A stretch of DNA of 7,094 nucleotides from Oscillospiraceae bacterium (GTDB lineage: Bacteria > Bacillota_A > Clostridia > Oscillospirales > Oscillospiraceae), in the NCBI GenBank assembly GCA_017537045.1, contig JAFYLN010000040.1:1-7094 (forward strand). Reading direction: 5' to 3'. The stretch's first letter is position 1, and every line of letters begins with the position of its first letter. A program made the translations under genes and the position numbers. The notes below the pieces were generated by a model, which had not been told where the DNA came from, searched no databases, and saw only the letters and a program-made list of their open reading frames with translations. Shown piece after piece: positions 1 to 6,367 of the stretch.

Positions 1-147
1 TTGTCCACCGGTTCCTTCCCAAAGCCCCTGAGTCCCCAGGAGGAAGCCCACTACCTGGCCCTCTCCCAGCAGGGAGATCTGGAAGCCCGGAATATCCTCA
101 TCCAAAGAAACCTGCGATTGGTTGCCCACATTATGAACAAGGGTTGA
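1..147 (+). CDS. sigK: RNA polymerase sporulation sigma factor SigK, 5' part (interrupted; continues left of the window)
   Basis: Reading from base 1 gives 48 codons ending in TGA at 145-147. The product contains FPKPLSPQEE, then GDLEARNILIQRNLRLVAHI. This follows the start of mature SigK (B. subtilis has FPQPLSSSEEKKYLELMAKGDEHARN, then a close match to NLRLVAHIVKKF). SigK is the late mother-cell sigma factor and is made with a short hydrophobic pro-sequence, which would lie left of the window, so TTG at base 1 need not be the start. The similarity stops inside region 2.1, where the expected KKY/KKF is replaced by NKG and a stop. Most of region 2, the linker and region 4 are missing, so this piece alone cannot act as a sigma factor. 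It is either one half of a gene split by an excisable skin-like element or a dead fragment. The break comes roughly 40 codons earlier than the skin site in B. subtilis. Confidence 0.8.
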   Translation: MSTGSFPKPLSPQEEAHYLALSQQGDLEARNILIQRNLRLVAHIMNKG

Positions 148-245
148 AGCAAACAGAAACCGCCTGTGGAGGACAAAAGGACGGATGATGTTCACCGGGT
201 ACAATCATCGGGTGCTGATCCATTGGAATGCGGTGATATAATCAT

Positions 246-287
246 AATAAACCCCAGCAGAAGCTTCTAGGTCTGCTGGGGTTTATT
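246..287. terminator. Strong bidirectional rho-independent terminator
   Basis: A perfect 15-bp stem (246-260 paired with 273-287) with a 12-base loop. The core is CCCCAGCAG/CTGCTGGGG flanked by AATAAA and TTTATT, so a U-rich tail follows the GC stem in either direction. It lies about 100 bases after the truncated sigK stop and would end transcription running from sigK into the element. It could also block leftward readthrough. Confidence 0.85.
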
Positions 288-378
288 GCATCACATTCAC
301 CCTCAATTTCGTCATTTCCTAAAATATGAGGGATGACAATAATTAGACTATAAAAAATCAGCTTGACACAACTAGACC

Positions 379-529
379 TTAACTGGCGAAGATGTAAGGA
401 TTCTGGAGAGTATCTTTTGTAGTGAACTGGGTACCGGGAGAATACGACGCTGAGTATTCAGGCAAGCCGCTGAGCGAGTTTGTTCGGAAAATCGTAGACT
501 TGGATATGAATGCATCTAAGGGTGCTTTT
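379..529 (+). pseudogene. Decayed fragment of a type I restriction enzyme R subunit (HsdR), frameshifted
   Basis: Two short peptides in neighbouring frames join into one familiar stretch. Bases 379-438 read with EDVRILESIFCSELGT. From 440 on, shifted by one base, they read GEYDAEYSGKPLSEFVRKIV followed by DLDMNASKGAF. Together they resemble the HsdR C-terminal pattern (LESIFWSELGT, EYxAEY, KPLGxFVRxIVGLDxxAAxEAF) seen in type I restriction translocases. A stop (373-375) precedes the first piece and similarity ends near 529. No HsdR motor or nuclease motif and no hsdM or hsdS gene is present, so it is a non-functional relic. The match is from memory of the family and short, hence moderate confidence. 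Confidence 0.5.
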
Positions 530-571
530 TGTGTGTGCTTATGGTTTAGCTTTAGAAGGTGTTACGATAAA

Positions 572-597
572 CGGGGCTCCGAATAAACGGAGCCCCG
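572..597 (-). terminator. Terminator of the 628-2313 gene
   Basis: A perfect 10-bp GC-rich stem, CGGGGCTCCG (572-581) with CGGAGCCCCG (588-597), and a six-base loop. It lies 30 bases beyond the stop of the leftward gene. Read leftward, the stem is followed by TTTATC, a short and rather weak U tract; read rightward there is none. This supports use by the minus-strand gene. Confidence 0.7.
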
Positions 598-627
598 CAT
601 GTTATTGGGTTAAGGTGGTTTTGGTGT

Positions 628-2313
628 TTACTTTTTTAGAACGAAGGGCTGATCGACCAGGACGGTTTTGCCGTTCTGCGTCTCGACGGAAATGTGATAA
701 CGATAAACAGTACCCGTGTTGGAATTGTAAGATTTAAGAATGTTGAATTCGACCATAGGATCGAGCTGAGACAGATCGAAATGGTAGGTATGGAGTCCAC
801 CTTTCTTACCACCAGTCAACCGCTGACCATCCTCTGTCAATACTTCTACAGAGACGGCCTGAATAGGTGTCTTACTGGAAATAGTACCGGTGACATTGAA
901 GAAGGCACCTTCGTTGATTACCCGGGGAAGTCTGTAACCGTTGATGACAATGCCGTCATTTTCCTCGATAATGCAAAAGGGGTGGGCCGCGAGCAGGCGG
1001 GTATCGTCCTCCGTGGAAGCAAGAACAGAGTAAACGTATGTACCGACAGGGAGATGATTAAATTCCAGTCGGTCATCCAGGCGAACCAGATCAAAGCGGT
1101 TACTATTAATATGATGCTGGGTTTCCTCAAAGACAATGCCGCTCTCGCCTGTGACTCGGACGGTAACGCTCTCCAACTCGCTTTCGGACATAATCGTGCC
1201 TACGACGGCAAATTTGTCACCCTTGGAAAGGGGGACAAATTTGCCTGGGATGGAATATCCGTCAAGTCTGATACTAGGATCCTTCGGGATGGAAAGTCCT
1301 CTCAGCGTATTCAGTGCCTCGACACACTGGGCGGCCTGGTCCGGGTAGTTGGCCTCCATTCCCAGAACCCCCAGCTTAAGATAGAACTCAACCAGGATCG
1401 TAGCACTGCTCAACTCCTCATTAGTGTAGGACCGGAGCAGGTAGTTACCACCGTCTTTGTAGATAAGATCGGAAAAGGCGGTATATACCTCGTTTTGTAA
1501 CTGCGTCGCATACAGCTCGGTAATGGTAGCCTCGGTGACATCACCTGCGGCAATGTCCAAAAAACTGGAAATGGCGTCGATGATGCCCAAACTAAGGTAG
1601 CTAAGACCCTCGCCATAGATCGCTTCTGCACTCCTGGAAACAACGACTTCTAAGGTGTCTTTCAGTGCCTCAATGGTAGTGGTGGATGTGCAGGTGTCGA
1701 TCACGGACTTTGCTGCTTTTGCCATGGTATCGTCGGTGGTGTGATTGGAAACGAACTCCAGTGCATAGAGATAGCGTCCGTAAGAGTTCACGGCATGGCT
1801 AATAATTTCATTGACATCCATCTCAATATCAAAAATCGTGAGGAAGGGACTAAGATCTTCTAAGAACTGATAAGCCTTAGACGTAGGCTCGGGGATACCC
1901 AAAACTTTAAGATCCAATCGAACAGAGTCTAAGTACTGTACAGGTTCGGTTGCGAAAGTGAGTGCTTCTGCGAAACCATCGGCAACCGGATCCAAGGCCA
2001 CCGCCTGGAGCATAACAGTTCTAAGCTTGTCCTGCTTGTAGCTTTCTTCGCCCCAGATTGCGGCCCAGCTAGAACTGAACAGATCGAAGATACCGTTAAT
2101 CTCCTGGATCTTGAAATAGTTATCCCGGACAACAGTGGAAGCCATCTTGTACTCGGGAGCCTGCATGACATTTACCAATTTGCGGATGTATTCTTGTTGC
2201 GCATCGAGATTGTTCTCGATGGTACTAGCACCTGCCGCAGCAGGGAGAGTGGATGCCAGAAGCACGATGGCAAGAATCATGCTGGCCACTCGTCGTAACG
2301 TTTTATTTTTCAT
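628..2313 (-). CDS. Secreted protein with helical body and two C-terminal Ig-like repeats, function unknown
   Basis: 561 residues. The N-terminus is a clear Sec signal peptide: MKNKTLRR, a hydrophobic core at about 9-23, then LPAAAGA with likely cleavage after residue 29. No later membrane span, LPXTG motif or lipobox is seen, so the product is probably released or loosely wall-bound. Residues ~30-345 look mostly helical and resemble nothing I recognise. Residues ~348-450 and ~453-561 are two diverged copies of a beta-sandwich module sharing GT-I-S, V-V-V, FDL--LD---EFN-L and a final T-L----F strand. Modules of this kind occur next to catalytic domains in secreted clostridial amidases and other cell-wall or glycan proteins, but no catalytic motif is visible here. 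The start is supported by GAAAGGAG (2322-2329) eight bases from the ATG. It is divergent from the 2636 gene and shares a control region with it. Confidence 0.85.
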   Translation of the reverse strand: MKNKTLRRVASMILAIVLLASTLPAAAGASTIENNLDAQQEYIRKLVNVMQAPEYKMASTVVRDNYFKIQEINGIFDLFSSSWAAIWGEESYKQDKLRTVMLQAVALDPVADGFAEALTFATEPVQYLDSVRLDLKVLGIPEPTSKAYQFLEDLSPFLTIFDIEMDVNEIISHAVNSYGRYLYALEFVSNHTTDDTMAKAAKSVIDTCTSTTTIEALKDTLEVVVSRSAEAIYGEGLSYLSLGIIDAISSFLDIAAGDVTEATITELYATQLQNEVYTAFSDLIYKDGGNYLLRSYTNEELSSATILVEFYLKLGVLGMEANYPDQAAQCVEALNTLRGLSIPKDPSIRLDGYSIPGKFVPLSKGDKFAVVGTIMSESELESVTVRVTGESGIVFEETQHHINSNRFDLVRLDDRLEFNHLPVGTYVYSVLASTEDDTRLLAAHPFCIIEENDGIVINGYRLPRVINEGAFFNVTGTISSKTPIQAVSVEVLTEDGQRLTGGKKGGLHTYHFDLSQLDPMVEFNILKSYNSNTGTVYRYHISVETQNGKTVLVDQPFVLKK

Positions 2314-2353
2314 TTGAAAAACTCCTTTCAGTAGTTATTTGCTGCATGCTTCC

Positions 2354-2381
2354 AGTATACAGCAATTCTCGGAAATGTCAA
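2354..2381 (-). promoter_or_regulatory. SigA-type promoter for the secreted-protein gene
   Basis: On the minus strand TTGACA (2376-2381) and TATACT (2354-2359) are separated by 16 bases. Transcription would begin near 2347, giving a leader of about 35 bases that ends in a strong ribosome binding site. The spacer is filled almost entirely by the first of three operator-like repeats, so a bound regulator should block this promoter. Confidence 0.7.
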
Positions 2382-2418
2382 TATAATTCTGAGAATTATC
2401 GGTTTAATTCCAAGAAAT
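2364..2418. repeat. Three 13-bp operator-like repeats phased at 21 bp
   Basis: AATTCTCGGAAAT (2364-2376), AATTCTGAGAATT (2385-2397) and AATTCCAAGAAAT (2406-2418). The consensus is AATTCYNNGAAWT, a dyad-symmetric half-and-half pattern. The middle copy is the most symmetric: its palindrome extends to 2383-2399, ATAATTC-TGA-GAATTAT. The copies start exactly 21 bases apart, two helical turns, so proteins bound to them would lie on the same face of the DNA. Copy 1 occupies the spacer of the leftward promoter and copy 3 ends 7 bases before the -35 of the rightward one. No candidate regulator gene can be named within the window. Confidence 0.7.
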
Positions 2419-2425
2419 ATTTTGA

Positions 2426-2454
2426 TTGACATTAGTATAATGAAGAAATATAAT
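2426..2454 (+). promoter_or_regulatory. Perfect-consensus SigA promoter for the Sel1-like gene
   Basis: TTGACA (2426-2431), a 17-base spacer, then TATAAT (2449-2454): full consensus at optimal spacing. Transcription should start near 2461, leaving an unusually long leader of about 175 bases before the ATG at 2636. Such a strong core promoter normally needs restraint or a reason for high output, which fits the operator repeats just upstream. Confidence 0.8.
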
Positions 2455-2460
2455 TAAAGA

Positions 2461-2635
2461 AAAGTATTAATCGCAATCAGTGGGATAACATAAGCAGCTC
2501 TCACAGGGGTGCGGTTGCTTAAACCATGATGCGACAGACGATGCCTGCTATTGATCCTAGAACTGTAAGATAACGATTCAGGTGCTAGCTAGATGTGCTT
2601 TAGTAACATAGCAATGAAAAGGAAGGACGATCAAA
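2461..2635 (+). promoter_or_regulatory. Long 5' leader with possible RNA structure
   Basis: No supported gene lies here. The first part can fold: GCAATC (2473-2478) pairs with GGTTGC (2513-2518) around an inner helix GTGGGA/TCTCAC, each using one G-U pair. It does not match any riboswitch core I can recognise and no attenuator terminator precedes the gene. The leader ends in AAAGGAAGGA (2618-2627), a good ribosome binding site eight bases from the ATG at 2636. A short frame, MMRQTMPAIDPRTVR, sits within it but has no ribosome binding site. Confidence 0.4.
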
Positions 2636-4201
2636 ATGAAAACATCGATATATTTCGGAGATGCATTAAATCTTCGAGACAGCATTCTTCTGATCACAAA
2701 CTATATTCGTGATCAAGGACGGGCGGATGATAATCCACGAAATATCGTTACTTTTTTGAATCTGCTTTTTAAAGAACTGCCTTTGAAAGATGAAAATAAT
2801 ACAAACATCGTTATGACGATGCAGAAAATGTTCTCAGGAAATGTGTTGCCGTCAAAATTAAGCCATGTCATAGATAATATTGTTTCTGGAAAATGGAACA
2901 CGGAATTATTGAGAAGCCTTGATGGAATTTCAAGGACATTATTTGATATAACTTCTTCGGATTCGTTCTATAAGATGATGATGGAAAAAGTTAGCCTTTG
3001 CTACTTCTCTAAGGATGAATATGCTACGCTACAATATTATTTGGATGCAAAAAAGTATGATTATTTCCTTTTGGTTATTATCATACACGGCTTTAATACG
3101 CTTTTTAATCTTCCTTGCTTTTACGCAGATAGAATGTATGATGAAGCGCTTACCTATGATTATGATAGTCCTGTCCGCTTTGAGCTGATGCACATAGCTG
3201 CAGAAAAGGGCAACAAAAACGCAGCGTTGGAATATGGTAATTTTATTGCCAAAAAAGGTCCCTATCCAGAAGCGTTTCGGTTTTTGCTAATGGCATTTCC
3301 TCTTCCAGCAGCAATATGGAATGCAGCTTTTTTGCTAGAAAATCACTTGGTGGGTGCGGATCAATTGGCTCAGTTTAAGTCAGTGGCGAAGATTGATGAA
3401 AAACTAAGTAGTGATGAATTCAATCAGGTTCGGGCAGAAATTGATTGTATAATTTGCAATGAGTCGAATCCGCTCTATCAAGGTCAATTACTGTATGCCT
3501 ACAGATCATACTTCTACCTTGCGTATAAAGGGTTCTTTAAGGGATTCAATTCGATGGCAAAGCTCCTAGGTAGAAATCAAGTTTCGATTATTCCATCAGA
3601 AGATAAATATGATGCACATAGCCTGGTATCGAAGTATTCACAAAAGGCGATTTGTGGTGGTAACATCATGGCTATGTGTAGTGAAGGCAGCGGATTATTA
3701 AAGACATTTTTATCACAGCCAGCAGATGAGTTCCCACCTCAAGATGAGCGCTATATGCTCGAAGTAATTCAAACATCTGCTGAAGCAAAGATGGTTCGAT
3801 CTAACTTCAATTTGGGAAATTATTATGAGCATTTGTTGAATACCAGCAATCGAGCTGATTGTGGTCGGTCTGAGATTAGGAAGATTTATGAAAAAGCATT
3901 GTTGATGGATGTAGATGGCAGTATAATAAAAGGAAATTTGCTGTACCGCTTGGGATGCCTTGCAAACAATAATGAAGAAAAGTTGGCTTACTTTTCGAAG
4001 GCATTGGAGGCGGGGGCATATGATGCGGCGCATAGAATTGCATTGATATTGTTTGAGAAATATTTGATTACAGGGCAACGATATGTATTGTTGAAAGCAA
4101 GTAGCATGCTAAACGAAAACATACCATATATGACACCAAAAGTAAGAACAGATGCCCAAATGCTGCAAGAAGAAATTAAGGAATTATTTGCAAATCAGTG
4201 A
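2636..4201 (+). CDS. Sel1/TPR-like helical repeat protein, function unknown
   Basis: 521 residues, no signal peptide, so probably cytoplasmic. Parts of the C-terminal two thirds resemble Sel1-like repeats: around 187-235 (HIAAEKGNKNAALEYGNF, then YPEAFRFLLMA and AAIWNAAFLLEN) and around 380-475 (LGNYYEHLL, IYEKALLMD, YRLGCLANNNEEKLAYFSKA, LEAGAYDAAHRIAL). Such repeats form helical scaffolds for protein binding. The first ~180 residues are not recognised; a hydrophobic run at about 141-163 (YFLLVIIIHGFNTLFNLP) could be a buried helix rather than a true membrane span. No enzyme motif is seen. Codons favour A/T-ending forms, unlike the ATPase gene downstream, suggesting separate origin. It is divergent from the secreted-protein gene and its stop lies two bases from the stop of the convergent neighbour, with no room for a terminator between them. 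Confidence 0.85.
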   Translation: MKTSIYFGDALNLRDSILLITNYIRDQGRADDNPRNIVTFLNLLFKELPLKDENNTNIVMTMQKMFSGNVLPSKLSHVIDNIVSGKWNTELLRSLDGISRTLFDITSSDSFYKMMMEKVSLCYFSKDEYATLQYYLDAKKYDYFLLVIIIHGFNTLFNLPCFYADRMYDEALTYDYDSPVRFELMHIAAEKGNKNAALEYGNFIAKKGPYPEAFRFLLMAFPLPAAIWNAAFLLENHLVGADQLAQFKSVAKIDEKLSSDEFNQVRAEIDCIICNESNPLYQGQLLYAYRSYFYLAYKGFFKGFNSMAKLLGRNQVSIIPSEDKYDAHSLVSKYSQKAICGGNIMAMCSEGSGLLKTFLSQPADEFPPQDERYMLEVIQTSAEAKMVRSNFNLGNYYEHLLNTSNRADCGRSEIRKIYEKALLMDVDGSIIKGNLLYRLGCLANNNEEKLAYFSKALEAGAYDAAHRIALILFEKYLITGQRYVLLKASSMLNENIPYMTPKVRTDAQMLQEEIKELFANQ

Positions 4202-4203
4202 GT

Positions 4204-5253
4204 TTACAGATGGCTGGATGATGTAGTTTCAAGTGTCAATTCTGCCGAAATATTCTCAGGCAGCTCGTCCTTTCTGGGGACATAGATCAGCTCAATGGCT
4301 TCATCTTCGGTCAGTTCGCCTGCCAGGTAGCGGTTCTTTGCGTTCACCGCCTTGTTCTGCCACAAGCAGAACTGTTCGTCGTTTATATCAATGGGTGACT
4401 CTTTCTTATCCTCCCCGGACCGTTCCAGCCGACGGCGCATTCTGTTCATGGACTGTTCGAATACAGAGATCACGGCATTGGCTGCAGAGCGCTTTTTGTG
4501 ATTCTCGGCGGGTGCGATCTGTTTACAGGTTTTCCCGTCCCGGATGACCCGGTCGCAGTACAGAGTTTTTCTTCTCGTCTTTGGCAGAAAATACCCGCCG
4601 CAGTATTGGCATTTGGCAACATTGGGTCTGGATGCAAGGAATTGCTGCAGAAGGAACCAATAGTACTGTTCGTAAGAACGGATGATATATTCGACTATTA
4701 CTGCCTCTCCAAGTGTGCGTACGACCGAGGTGGTGAACTGCTGAATCATCGGATATTCCGGTATGTCCTGTACTGGCGTGTTCGTACAGAGTGCATCCAG
4801 AATATCCATCACCAGAACCTGTGCTGAGAGAGGGCTTCTCAGGCTGACCACAATTTGGTCGATGACGGTGTGTTTATTTTTTCGGTTGCGGATGCGGTCC
4901 GTAATCATAAGCTCCGTAAGAAGTGCGTATACGGGATCCGTTACCCGATGTTCAAATAGATATTGTGCAGCAGCCTTCCGAAGGTAATCTGCCCCCTCTT
5001 CATAAGTATGACATCCAAAGGTGTCAATCAGTACTTCCTTAATGAACACACAAATCTGCCAAACATCCTTATCGATCAACGCCATCAGTTCATCGAATAT
5101 ATTTACGTCCGCCAAAGGCACTTCTCCATTCGCAGTGGAGAGGTGCCTTTTTATTTTTCCATCCGGCGTAACGGAAATATGTAGTCCAACCACTGGAATC
5201 CCCCTTTTGTTCACAAGCGTTATTCGCTGTTTTGACGAATAACACTTACGCAT
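4204..5253 (-). CDS. Zinc-motif protein of a mobile-element family (DUF6076-like), function unknown
   Basis: 349 residues from ATG 5251-5253. A TTG at 5263-5265 would add four residues, but AAAGGA lies only two bases from it and fourteen from the ATG, so the ATG is preferred with some doubt. The clearest feature is a four-cysteine motif, C215-x2-C218-x14-C233-x9-C243, inside AKCQYCGGYFLPKTRRKTLY and followed by CDRVIRDGKTCKQ. This recalls the C-terminal zinc ribbon of DUF6076 and CGNR-type proteins common in clostridial mobile elements, and suggests nucleic-acid binding. Residues 11-48 (LVNKRGIPVVGLHISVTPDG, later STANGEVPL) resemble a single carboxypeptidase-regulatory/transthyretin-like beta unit. 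The middle is helical, and a basic segment (MNRMRRRLER) follows the zinc motif. Family assignment is from memory; no function should be inferred beyond likely DNA or RNA contact. Confidence 0.8.
   Translation of the reverse strand: MRKCYSSKQRITLVNKRGIPVVGLHISVTPDGKIKRHLSTANGEVPLADVNIFDELMALIDKDVWQICVFIKEVLIDTFGCHTYEEGADYLRKAAAQYLFEHRVTDPVYALLTELMITDRIRNRKNKHTVIDQIVVSLRSPLSAQVLVMDILDALCTNTPVQDIPEYPMIQQFTTSVVRTLGEAVIVEYIIRSYEQYYWFLLQQFLASRPNVAKCQYCGGYFLPKTRRKTLYCDRVIRDGKTCKQIAPAENHKKRSAANAVISVFEQSMNRMRRRLERSGEDKKESPIDINDEQFCLWQNKAVNAKNRYLAGELTEDEAIELIYVPRKDELPENISAELTLETTSSSHL
5114..5158 (+). terminator. Terminator-shaped hairpin inside the zinc-motif gene, rightward orientation
   Basis: A 15-bp stem (5114-5128 with 5136-5150) with one U-G pair, a seven-base loop TTCGCAG, and a T-rich tail TTTTTATTTTT (5148-5158). 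In form it is a textbook intrinsic terminator for rightward transcription. It lies inside codons ~33-50 of a leftward gene, so it would stop antisense RNA. Read leftward, the stem is followed only by TTTGG and should terminate poorly, though it could still fold in the mRNA. Confidence 0.5.
5215..5247. repeat. Inverted repeat at the start of the zinc-motif gene
   Basis: GTTATTCG (5219-5226) and CGAATAAC (5236-5243) are perfect 8-bp arms around a nine-base centre. Including the flanking AAG/CTT the arms reach 12 bp (5215-5226 and 5236-5247) with one mismatch, which becomes a G-U pair in the leftward mRNA. It begins a few codons after the likely ATG, so it could be an operator near the promoter or a hairpin limiting translation. 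Confidence 0.45.
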
Positions 5254-5344
5254 GTACTTCCACAAAATCCTTTGCTAGAGTTTATCACAGAGGAACACAT
5301 GAAACTGTTGAGAACCGTCGAGACTTCTCTGGGAGGGAGTGAGA

Positions 5345-6367
5345 ATGTTGGAAAAAGAATTGATGGCAGTGGATGGTGAAACGCTGTGGGATCTGGAGTT
5401 CCCTGCCCAGCGGTTCTGCATTCGTGGTCTGCTGCCCCAGGGACTGTGTGTCCTGGGCGGTGCGCCGAAGGTGGGAAAGTCCTGGCTGGTACTGGACTGG
5501 TGTATCCGAATCGCAAAGGGCGAGCCGATCTGGGATATGGAAACCATTCAGGGGACTACGCTGTACCTCTGTCTGGAAGATACCCTCCAGCGAGTACAGC
5601 ACCGGGTGTACTGCATGTCTGATGAAGCCGCCCACAACGCCTACTTTGCCACAGCGGTGGGAACTCTGGCGGATGATCTGGAATCTCAGATCTCTTCCTT
5701 TCTGCTGTTACATCCGGACACCGTTCTGATCGTGGTGGATACCTTCCAGATGGTGCGTGGAAATAGTGCCGAACCGTCCTACGGCGGTGACTATCAGGAT
5801 ATGCAGAAGCTGAAGCGGATTGCAGACGCCTACAACATCACGGTTTTGCTGGTTCACCATCTGCGAAAACAGAGCGACCGGGATCCTGTGAACCGGCTCT
5901 CTGGTACAACGGGTATCAGCGGTGCTGTGGATGCGGTGTTCGTGCTGGATCGCAAAGAGCGTGGACAGAACGCAGCGCTGTTGGTCTGCACCGGCCGGGA
6001 TGTGGAATACCGGGAACTGGAACTGAGGTTTTCCAAAGAACGGTGTGTCTGGGAGCTGGTGTCTGACAGTGCTGAAGTGCCTGCACAGCTGATGCCCCAG
6101 GAGATGGTGTGCTTTCTGGAGTACATGAAGGACGTGAAATTCTACTGCGGCGGCAATACCGAACTGACTGACACCTTCAACACCTACGCAGATATGGACA
6201 TGGAGCCGAAGCGGCTGAAGCAGATGATGAATCTCTGGAAGGATAACCTCCGGGAATTGGGACTGACCTTCCGCAGCTACCGAAGCAACGGCCAACGGCT
6301 GGTGGAGGTTCGCTACGAGGAACCAGTGACGCAAGTGCCGCAAGTGACGCAGAAAACCGCTCTCTGA
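5345..6367 (+). CDS. RepA-like AAA family ATPase (RecA/DnaB-type fold) of a mobile element
   Basis: 340 residues from ATG 5345, chosen over GTG 5339 because GGGAGGG (5331-5337) is seven bases from the ATG but almost touches the GTG. Walker A is GAPKVGKS (39-46), followed by the LEDT element (77-80), Walker B VLIVVDTF (127-134, acidic D132), the sensor-like HHLRK (171-175) and GTTGISGAVD (187-196). This order is typical of the AAA_25/RepA group, hexameric DNA helicases or replication factors of plasmids and integrative elements. In an integrative element it likely supports replication or maintenance of the excised circle. The C-terminal ~100 residues are probably a small DNA- or partner-binding domain, ending in VTQVPQVTQ encoded by near-repeats. 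It is divergent from the zinc-motif gene. No primase or relaxase gene accompanies it here. Confidence 0.9.
   Translation: MLEKELMAVDGETLWDLEFPAQRFCIRGLLPQGLCVLGGAPKVGKSWLVLDWCIRIAKGEPIWDMETIQGTTLYLCLEDTLQRVQHRVYCMSDEAAHNAYFATAVGTLADDLESQISSFLLLHPDTVLIVVDTFQMVRGNSAEPSYGGDYQDMQKLKRIADAYNITVLLVHHLRKQSDRDPVNRLSGTTGISGAVDAVFVLDRKERGQNAALLVCTGRDVEYRELELRFSKERCVWELVSDSAEVPAQLMPQEMVCFLEYMKDVKFYCGGNTELTDTFNTYADMDMEPKRLKQMMNLWKDNLRELGLTFRSYRSNGQRLVEVRYEEPVTQVPQVTQKTAL

Noticed and set aside
510..737. A 75-codon rightward frame near the end of the secreted-protein gene
   Set aside because: It runs through the perfect terminator stem at 572-597 and into antisense of the 628-2313 gene, with no convincing ribosome binding site.
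694..1500. A 268-codon rightward open frame opposite the secreted-protein gene
   Set aside because: It is fully antisense to a gene with a signal peptide, a strong ribosome binding site, a promoter, a terminator and recognisable repeat domains. It has none of these and its composition looks like a reverse-strand by-product.
2525..2572. A 15-codon frame in the leader of the Sel1-like gene
   Set aside because: No ribosome binding site, no pattern of repeated regulatory codons, and no attenuator stem follows.
5299..5379. A 26-codon frame (MKLLRTVETSLGGSENVGKR...) overlapping the ATPase start, with AGAGGA upstream
   Set aside because: It could be a translationally coupled leader peptide, but it is short, unrecognised and its spacing to the ribosome binding site is tight. 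Not enough to call a gene.
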